64,000 bases of DNA, taken from NCBI GenBank assembly GCA_947652605.1, contig OX393579.1:54256970-54320969 (forward strand). The letters run 5' to 3'. The translations under genes were made by a program, and so were the position numbers. Source of the stretch: Elmis aenea (taxonomy: Eukaryota; Arthropoda; Insecta; Coleoptera; Elmidae). How positions within the stretch are numbered: the first letter of the stretch is position 1; each line of letters opens with the position of its first letter. The notes beneath the pieces were generated by a model that searched no databases, was not told the origin of the DNA, and was given only the letters and a program-made list of their open reading frames with translations. Below are positions 57,115 through 64,000 of the stretch, one piece after another.

Positions 57115-58615
57115 AAGTGATTACTAAAACAGTCAGAAATAAAGTTTGAGTGTAATATTTAATTGTATCATAATTATAAGCAAGTTTTCATATGTAGTGT
57201 CGCTCAAAAGTTGTAATTTAATTACGTGTATAATAACATGTATTGGGATATTAAAAACATTGCCAAATAATGTGTTCTTATTTTAACGTACACAATCAGC
57301 TAAAAAAATAGGCAACCCTCAATTCATAAATGCTATGCACAGCTGCATATCCAAAATTTAAAAGAATTACAGGAAACTAGCAAAAATTACAGGAAACTGC
57401 GTTACGACCATAGATTTGTATTACGCTGTAACCTCCTTCAATTTCTGTGATCCTGATTCTCCTGATACAAAATCGCCATCCAAAACTTAACAAATGATTC
57501 AAAATCGGACTTGAATTTTGAATATATCGCAATTAAACCATTGCCTGGCTAGGATTATTTAAATTATCTACTGTAGTGTATTATTTAAATAATACTGCAG
57601 TACATTATTAGATAACCTACTTAAATAATACACTATAGTAGATTATTTAAATAATACTGCATTAGATTATTTAAATAATCTACTATAGTGTATTAATTAA
57701 ATAATCTACTGCAGTATTATTTAAATAATCTACTATGCAGTACTATTTAAATAATCTACTATAGTGTATTATTTAAATAACCTACTGCAGTTTTATTTAA
57801 ATAATCTACTATGCAGTATTATTTAAATAATCTACTATAGTGTATTATTTAAATAATCTACTATAGTGTATTATTTAAATAATCTAATGCAGTATTATTT
57901 AAATAATCTAATGCAGTATTATTTAAATAACCTACTGCATTGTAATTCTAGTCCTTAAGTCTGAATAGCTTGTGCCTCCTTTAACTTCTGTGATCCCAAT
58001 ACTCTAAATTCAAATTTATTGAAATGAAACCATTGCTGGGGATATAAATAATAAAAATTTTGTAAACACTAGTGACGTCACATCAATTTATGCGATTCTG
58101 GTCCTTAAGTCCGATACCTTGTGCCTCCTTTAACTTCTGTGATCCTGATACTCCAAATTCAAATTTATTGAAACGAAACCATTGCTGGGGCTATAATAAA
58201 AATTTTGTAAACACTCGCGACGTCACATCCATTTATGCGATTCTGGTCCTTAAGTCCGATTTTGAATCATTTGTTAAGTTTTGGATGGCGATTTTGTATC
58301 AGGATCACAGAAATTGAAGGAGGTTACAGCGTAATACAAATCTATGGTGGTAATTCAGTTTCCTGTAACTTTTTTAAATTTTGGACAGCAGCTGTGCATA
58401 GCATTTATGAATTGAGGGTTGCCTATTTCTTTAGGTGTTTGTGTACGTTAAAATAAAAACACATTATTTGGCAATGTTTTTAATATCCCAATAAATGTTA
58501 TTATACACGTAATTAAATTACAACTTTTGAGCGACACTACATATGAAAACTTGCTTATAATTATGATACAATTAAATATTACACTCAAACTTCATTTCTG
58601 ACAGTTTTAATATTA
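57115..58615. repeat. local palindrome centred near 57.9 kb
   Basis: 57115-57285 and 58445-58615 are inverted copies (both contain gagcgacactacatatgaaa in opposite orientations). The inner flanks 57290-57530 and 58235-58440 are inverted copies of each other as well. The centre is the array of short palindromes at 57552-57940 and the tgtgacgtcac segments. This is the structure of a foldback-type element including captured flank. Confidence 0.85.
57552..57940. repeat. array of ~16 short palindromes in arm 2
   Basis: The same attatttaaataat units with ctatagtg and ctgcagt spacers as 42376-43482, but about one third the length. Confidence 0.92.
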
Positions 58616-58626
58616 AAATTAAATTC

Positions 58627-58761
58627 GTGTCGCAATAAATACATAAGTTAATAAATAGGTGTAATTTCTCTAATAAGATCTTTTAAATTTTCGATATTCT
58701 CCGGCCTCTTAGCATGAACTTAATTTTTAAGGTGACCCCATATATATTCCATTCCTTTTGG
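58627..58761 (-). pseudogene. mariner-like transposase C-terminal remnant
   Basis: The minus strand reads PKGMEYIWGHLKN, a stop, then VHAKRPENIENLKDLIREIT. This matches the usual end of the DDE domain in Tc1/mariner-like transposases: a proline/methionine followed by W-G-x-L-K, then RP-x-N-x-x-x-L and a closing helix. The in-frame stop and short length mark it as dead. No terminal repeats were found. Confidence 0.65.
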
Positions 58762-58769
58762 ACACACTG

Positions 58770-59985
58770 TATGTTACTAACATGTAACGGATGTAAATGA
58801 AACAACACAAAATAATTATAATGTATCTTTATTTTCTAAATTTGTACTAATATATATATAAGCCTATATAAAAATACATCACTCTACACACATACATACA
58901 CATTAGTTTTAAAGAGTTTCAACACCTAAAAATTTAGTGTTTAGAGCGATCTCAATAATATTAACAAGTAATGTCATTAAATACGGAGTGATAAATGAAC
59001 TTCAAACATACGTGTTTGGCTAAGATATAGCAAGTTATTTTAATTAGTGTTCTTTACATACATGAGTCTCCTTCAGATTTAACAAACCACAGTCCCATCA
59101 CTAGTACATCGAAATTGTTATCTGCATTTTAAAATTTTACAATTTAACACTAAATCATGCGAGTACAGAATTGCACATTCCTAGCCAATAAAAATTGCTT
59201 TTTATAAATAATTCTTGTTATAATCGAGTACATTTTGATTAGTTTTAATTTTTAAATGCTATATCACAACTTACGTGATGATCTATAATGCATATATTAT
59301 ATATAATTCGTATCGTTTCATAAATTAACACATAAGTGTGTCATAATCTGTTCTTTTACAATAAAAAGTATACAAAATTTAATCAGTACCTGTCAAAAAA
59401 TCACATCATAAAACACGCCCTTTAAATGATCCCTTATTGACCAACAAAGTTAAAGTTTGGCTTTTAAATAAAAAGTTTCATAGATGCTTGATTTATTCAG
59501 CTGTATCATTTATTAATGTGAATAAGTTTAATAAAATAACCTACTGACAAAGTGATGAGCATCTTGAAACTGATCTACACGAGATTCTTAATAAAAAAAA
59601 GGTTTTTAATTAAACTTACTTATACCTAAGTGTTTCATTAAAAACAAAAAATGCTGAAACTCAGTTAAGTATTAAAAAAGAAACAATAAGAAATGTAGAA
59701 TACTAAATAATTAATTAATTAAAATATAGAATTTAAAACCATTTTAGGTCACATTTAAATGAAATTAAAATTTGCTTTTTGATTAACTTCTGTTAATGAA
59801 GAGTACAATTTTGTTGGTGTGTTGTATATTGTGATTTCTTTATCTACACTGCCTATTAGTAATGATTTTTTTAAATTAACATAAAAATTGTTTAATTTAT
59901 AGTGCATTTCTCCTCATTTACAATGTTTAGCAAAATTTGCCAAATCGTTGCAATTAAAACTACCTGAATGTTTGTAAGGGCTACC
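58770..59985 (-). other. AT-rich region, possible 3' UTR of the minus-strand gene
   Basis: There are no repeats or ORFs of note. On the minus strand an AATAAA lies near 58830-58840 (gtatctttatttt on the + strand). It would give a 3' UTR of about 1.7 kb if the exon at 60597 continues unspliced to its stop at 60556. Inference only. Confidence 0.3.
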
Positions 59986-60162
59986 CATGGGCGTCCGCAG
60001 GGGGTGGGCAAACGGGGCACTTGCCCCCCCTGGGATCGATTAAAAAATAGTGCTCGTAAAACCAAAACATAAAAATTCAAAAATTAAATTAAAATTTATA
60101 TATATTATTATTTGACTCTACATGCTTTGCCCCCCCTGGAAAATTTTCTGCGGACGCCCATG
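59986..60162. mobile_element. 177-bp hAT-like MITE
   Basis: The ends catgggcgtccgcagg and the mirror ctgcggacgcccatg have flanking 8-mers gggctacc (59978-59985) and gggctagc (60163-60170) matching at 7 of 8 positions. The interior repeats tgccccccctgg near both ends. No ORF. The 8-bp duplication points to the hAT superfamily. Confidence 0.85.
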
Positions 60163-60555
60163 GGGCTAGCTATTTGTTTTTTAATTATACAAGTTCCAAA
60201 AACAATTGCAAAGTAAATGAAGAGTTACACATAAATTTTGTATAATTAGGAAATCAACTTTATATTAGCACAAGGCAAATAAAACGAAAAACATGATGTA
60301 TTTAGGAAAATTCGTATACGCAATCAAATAAATAGAATAAACTACTATCAAGTATTTACTTAATTAATATAACAATTAAAAAAACCGAATAAGAATTTTA
60401 TAATACACTTAATCAAGTCAGATATAATACATAATTTACAGCTGTAATTTACACATGCAAAATGAATAATAGTTAGTTCAATAAATAAATAAAAAATACT
60501 AGCAATAATTATTTTATACAGTGTTATACTTTTGTATAATCAAAAGAATCTATTG

Positions 60556-60842
60556 TCACTGACTTTGTAACTCGCAGTGCTTATCTTTAACCTTACCTAT
60601 TTCGTGCCGAACTTGCTTCAGTTCGATTTCTTCGTTTGCAAGATTGTTCTCCTCGACCTCGTCCACCGAACAGCCGAGCGAGCTGCTCGTGGTGCTCAGC
60701 TCGTCGAGGAAGTCGAAGCTCGCGACTGCCTCCCGCTCTTTTTCCCCGTAACGCACGAAAAAATCAGGACGTCCGATGATTGTTGGACGGGTTGTGGCTA
60801 GGGTGGCGCGGACCACGGCTAGCTCGGGCCGGGCAGCATGGA
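60556..60842 (-). CDS. CpG-rich internal exon of an unidentified minus-strand gene
   Basis: The minus strand has acceptor attcttccag, then a GC- and CpG-rich frame strikingly unlike its AT-rich surroundings. It includes RPELAVVRATLATTRP, GRPDFFVRYGEKEREA, FDFLDELSTTSSSLG and an acidic Glu-rich helix (DEVEENNLANEEIELKQ). A strong donor ATAG|GTAAGG lies at 60597/60596, so the exon is probably 60597-60842 and ends in phase 1. If not spliced there, the frame runs 13 more residues to a stop at 60556. Splicing to the arm-1 exon at 45956 keeps the frame. The entry phase needs one upstream base, so earlier exons lie at higher coordinates. No domain is recognised. Confidence 0.65.
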
Positions 60843-61411
60843 CTGGAAGAATGTGAGTTCAAACTGCCGTTTCCGTGATGGGTGTGCAGGGAGCCGACGT
60901 GGAAGCTTAAACCCCAACATTGTACAGTTCGCTCAGCTTAGTTTAAGTTTGTTTACTGATTTTACTGAGTACAGCAGCGGTTAAAAAGGCATTGCAGATA
61001 AAGTATATCGTCTCAAGATTCACAAGATGACGAATTTCATTATTTACCAAACAAATATTTCAGCTTAGCGTAATAAATATGTTTAACCCACAAGAGATAG
61101 TGGTTTATTTCCTGAGTGGCACCACTGAGATCTCACTTACTCTACGAGCTAAGAAATTGATTAAATTGAAGCAGTTGCAAAATTAAACACGTGTTAAAAT
61201 CAGAAAATAAAAGCCCTCGTGTTTAAAAAATTATTCAAGAAAAACCAAATAAATGGATTTCCACACTCTTCTTAAAATTTTAAAAATCAGAACTCCTGTG
61301 TTCAAAAATTGATGATAGTTCTAAATGGATGAAACACCTAATATTATGTAAATCTAAAAAATCACAAAGCAGCAAATGCGAAGTTGTTCATGAATGACTC
61401 TAATATGTGTA
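60843..61411. other. probable upstream intron of the minus-strand gene, nothing recognised
   Basis: AT-rich, with no ORF or repeat that I can support. Confidence 0.4.
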
Positions 61412-62347
61412 CAGGGTGGACCAAATTCAAATGTTTTACGGGATATCTCGGTTACCGTAATAGATAGTGAAAATATATTTCGGTCTCTTGGGCAATTTTT
61501 TTGAGAAAATAAGGCCTATGCAATCAGATTTTGTATATCATTTACCATTTTGGCACTGCAGACGAAAAATGAAATTTTATAATTTTTGAAAATTAGCTAT
61601 AACTTCTTTATTTATTAAATTAGAACAAAATGTTTTGCAGGTCTTTTAGACAGATTTTTATGCTTAATTGGAAAACAAAAGTAAACTTTTTTTAGCGTCC
61701 TTGACTTTTAGAGATATGGAGTAAACTTACATTTTTTTAAATGGAAACTGTAGTTGGCCATGACTTTATGTAAAAGAGTATTTTTTTAGCTTTTCAAAAA
61801 TATATAATTTTACATATTTGTTGCAAAAAACAACCGAGATATGGCCAATTTTGTAAAAATTCAATCATCAAAGTTTGCCATGATCTTTGATGATTGAATT
61901 TTTACAAAATTGGCCATATCTCGGTTATTTTTTGCAACAAACTATAAAACTATAAATTTTTGAAAGGCTAAAAAAATACTCTTTCACATAGTCACGGCCA
62001 ACTATAGTTTCCATTTAAAAAAATGCAAGTCTACTCTATATCTCGAAAGTCAAGGACGCTAAAAAAAATTACTTTTGTTTTCAAATTAAGCATAAAAATC
62101 TATAAAAAACCTATATAACATTTTGTTCTAATTAAATAAATAAAGAAGTTATAGCAAATTTTCAAAAAGATGAAGTTTCATTTTTCGTCTGTAGTGCCAA
62201 AATGGAATCCGATAGAAAAAATCTGATTGCACAGGCGTTATTTTCTCAAAAAAATAGCCTAAGAGACCGAAATCAGATGTTTGCTATCTATTACGCATAA
62301 CGGTAACCGAGATACGGGGGTAAAACATTCGAATTTGGTCCACCCTG
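61412..62347. mobile_element. 936-bp palindromic element, same family as 26163-27779
   Basis: The ends cagggtggaccaaattcaaa and the mirror ending ttggtccaccctg are flanked by TA (61410-61411, 62348-62349). The two halves are nearly perfect inverted copies meeting at about 61885, where tttgccatgatctttgatga marks the fold. It shares ttttacgggatatctcggtt, tttgagaaaataa and the tttggcactgcagacgaaaa segment with the element at 26163. No transposase. Confidence 0.92.
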
Positions 62348-62349
62348 TA

Positions 62350-64000
62350 TAACAACTTTTTTAAAAGAGTTTGATGCAGCATAAAAGAATACTTTAGAAT
62401 GCTTTAGTGTAACCAAATGCATAAATCTTAATATAAGCGAGATACCAATGATGAGGCTTCAAAAATTAATCACTCTGTATACGATCCTTTTTGAGCAACA
62501 GGAATATTAAAATTTTCTTTAATGCACCAAGTGCATTTTTGGTATTCGGACCCTTAGAAGTGCTAAACCATTTAACTTGGGATAATGAAAATAGGTAGGC
62601 TTATACTATAAACAATTAACCATGTTTTGGCACTATTGAGACATGTATTGATTCATTTGTTTTGCTGTTCAGCCACTAACTTTAGTTCTTTCAAATAGCA
62701 TCATTTCAAAGAGAATCATTTTTAATACCTCAATGCAAAAATGGTAACATGTTACACAATTAAAAACTTACTACACATTTAGTTCAATTTCAAAGTACAA
62801 TAATGGAAATCTAATTTCACATATTCTGTTTGCATTTTATGACAGTGAATAAAAAACTTAATTAATTTTTTTAAACAAGTGGCAATGAATGTAACAACAA
62901 CAAAATTATAAATTAACAGCACAGTAGCATAGAATGCATTAATTATTTCAATAATTAATTCATTAAGATTATTAACTTTAGTTATTTAAATTGCTCATTT
63001 TTTATTGAAGAATCTTCTGTAGAAATACCAGACTAGTTTCAAGTCACGTCATCAATAGCAAGCTTATTAATTTATTTTATTTACAAGATTGCTACTACGA
63101 AGACACAAGAGTTTTGTAACTGGCCTAGTATTACTTGAGATTCTTCAATAAAGAAGCAAGAGATTTTTTATTTAAACTAATTTGAAACAGTATTATTAGA
63201 ATGTATGTTTTATAGAACTGCAATGCCTTTATTATTTAGTTGGATGTCGAAGCCGATAATTAAATATTTACTCTAGGTCTTAACAAATATCAAAGAAATA
63301 GTGCAGTGGAAGAATCTGTAAACAAACTTAAAACGTGAAAGGTAAATTAAAACCACTAATTCGCATATATAACATCATAAAAAAAATCATTATTAGCAGA
63401 AGAAGAAGTAACTAGATCTATGAAAATGAAAATAAAGAAAGTTCTACAGAAACACTACAAGGAAAAAAATGGAGAGATTATAATTTACGAAAATTTCATT
63501 TCTTAGAGTTGATTTATAGTTAGTTCATCCAATAGCTGAACGAACTGTAAATGTACAAGATTTAAACATCTCAAAAATATCGTGTTACGGCAATCCTAGC
63601 ACACGACAGTAACTAGACTATTGCATGCGAAATTAAAATCGTTTCAAAAACTACGAGTATGAGATGTGGTTAATAAAAACTAACACGATGGGGCATGCGA
63701 TGAGATGGATGAAACTTTTAAGTAATTCAAAAAAAAAAAACACTCGAAATTAATATATAAGTGAGAAACAAAGACACCAAATTAATGAAAGACTAATTAA
63801 AACTACGCATTTAATATCTAACAAAAAAGAAAACCTCCAAAAACAATTTATCTTGTTGATTAGTAAGACAATAAAAAATTATTTTTAAAATTATTTTAAC
63901 GAAAATTGCTTACACTTTGGAGATCATTTCTTTCAAGTTAAAACAGTTACCTTTCTTTTGCCTGTGAAATCTGTGGATTCGATGCAAGTGTCCGTAATCC
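62350..64000. other. AT-rich sequence, no feature recognised
   Basis: 1.65 kb without ORFs above background, tandem repeats or clear inverted ends. It may be intron of the minus-strand gene. Confidence 0.4.

Larger units (their letters stand above)
55524..58440. repeat. arm 2 of the large inverted duplication
   Basis: The inverse counterpart of 41921-45956, with the same landmark order reversed: exon, ccattggttacc region, gtcgctcaaaagttgtaat, ttaacgtacac, aggcaaccctcaattcataa, palindrome array, and two gacgtcac-type segments. It lacks about 470 bp present in arm 1 and has a shorter palindrome array. Confidence 0.88.

Noticed and set aside
60577..60801. A 74-codon + strand ORF
   Set aside because: It overlaps the CpG-rich minus-strand exon, which has better composition and splice sites.
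1..64000. tRNA, rRNA or other structured RNA genes
   Set aside because: I saw no cloverleaf with A and B boxes, no rRNA segments and no snRNA-like sequence. Long hairpins present are explained by the palindromic elements.

Overview
The window looks like AT-rich insect nuclear DNA, possibly a beetle, although the order cannot be fixed from sequence alone. The reasons are a multi-exon hemocytin/hemolectin-type gene with GT-AG introns, abundant hAT, piggyBac, mariner-like and LINE remnants, and several satellite-like arrays. There is no sign of bacterial gene organisation.

Layout on the + strand: 1-13959 is one uninterrupted 171-bp satellite array (about 81-82 monomers), followed by a 252-bp MITE with TAA target duplication (13973-14224). 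From 14543 to 41521 lies the 3' two-thirds or so of a hemocytin (Hml)-like gene. I can join 26 consecutive exons in frame into 2,020 residues ending at a TAA. The order is VWC-like, two discoidin (FA58C) domains, TIL/VWC-like, LDLa, a Gly-Thr-Lys linker, VWD-C8-TIL, VWD-C8-TIL, a series of VWC-like modules and a C-terminal cystine knot (CTCK). The first visible exon starts inside the protein, so the satellite array probably sits in an intron and the 5' exons lie left of the window.

The introns carry most of the mobile DNA: four long palindromic TA-flanked elements in the window (three in Hml introns, the fourth at 61.4 kb), hAT MITEs with 8-bp duplications, an internally deleted piggyBac, a 1.7-kb hAT, an 18-bp and a 20-25-bp minisatellite, and a 4.5-kb array of 160-bp units.

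After the gene, 41.9-58.6 kb is dominated by an inverted duplication: arm 1 at 41921-45956, arm 2 at 55524-58440. Each arm contains an array of short palindromes and a homologous protein-coding exon. The loop holds a 172-bp dimeric array, degenerate tandem repeats, a LINE fragment and another hAT remnant. A CpG-rich minus-strand exon at 60597-60842 can be spliced in phase to the arm-1 exon (45838-45956). This suggests a second, minus-strand gene whose transcript would read through both arms and could form a long hairpin. The rest (62.35-64 kb) is AT-rich with nothing I can assign.
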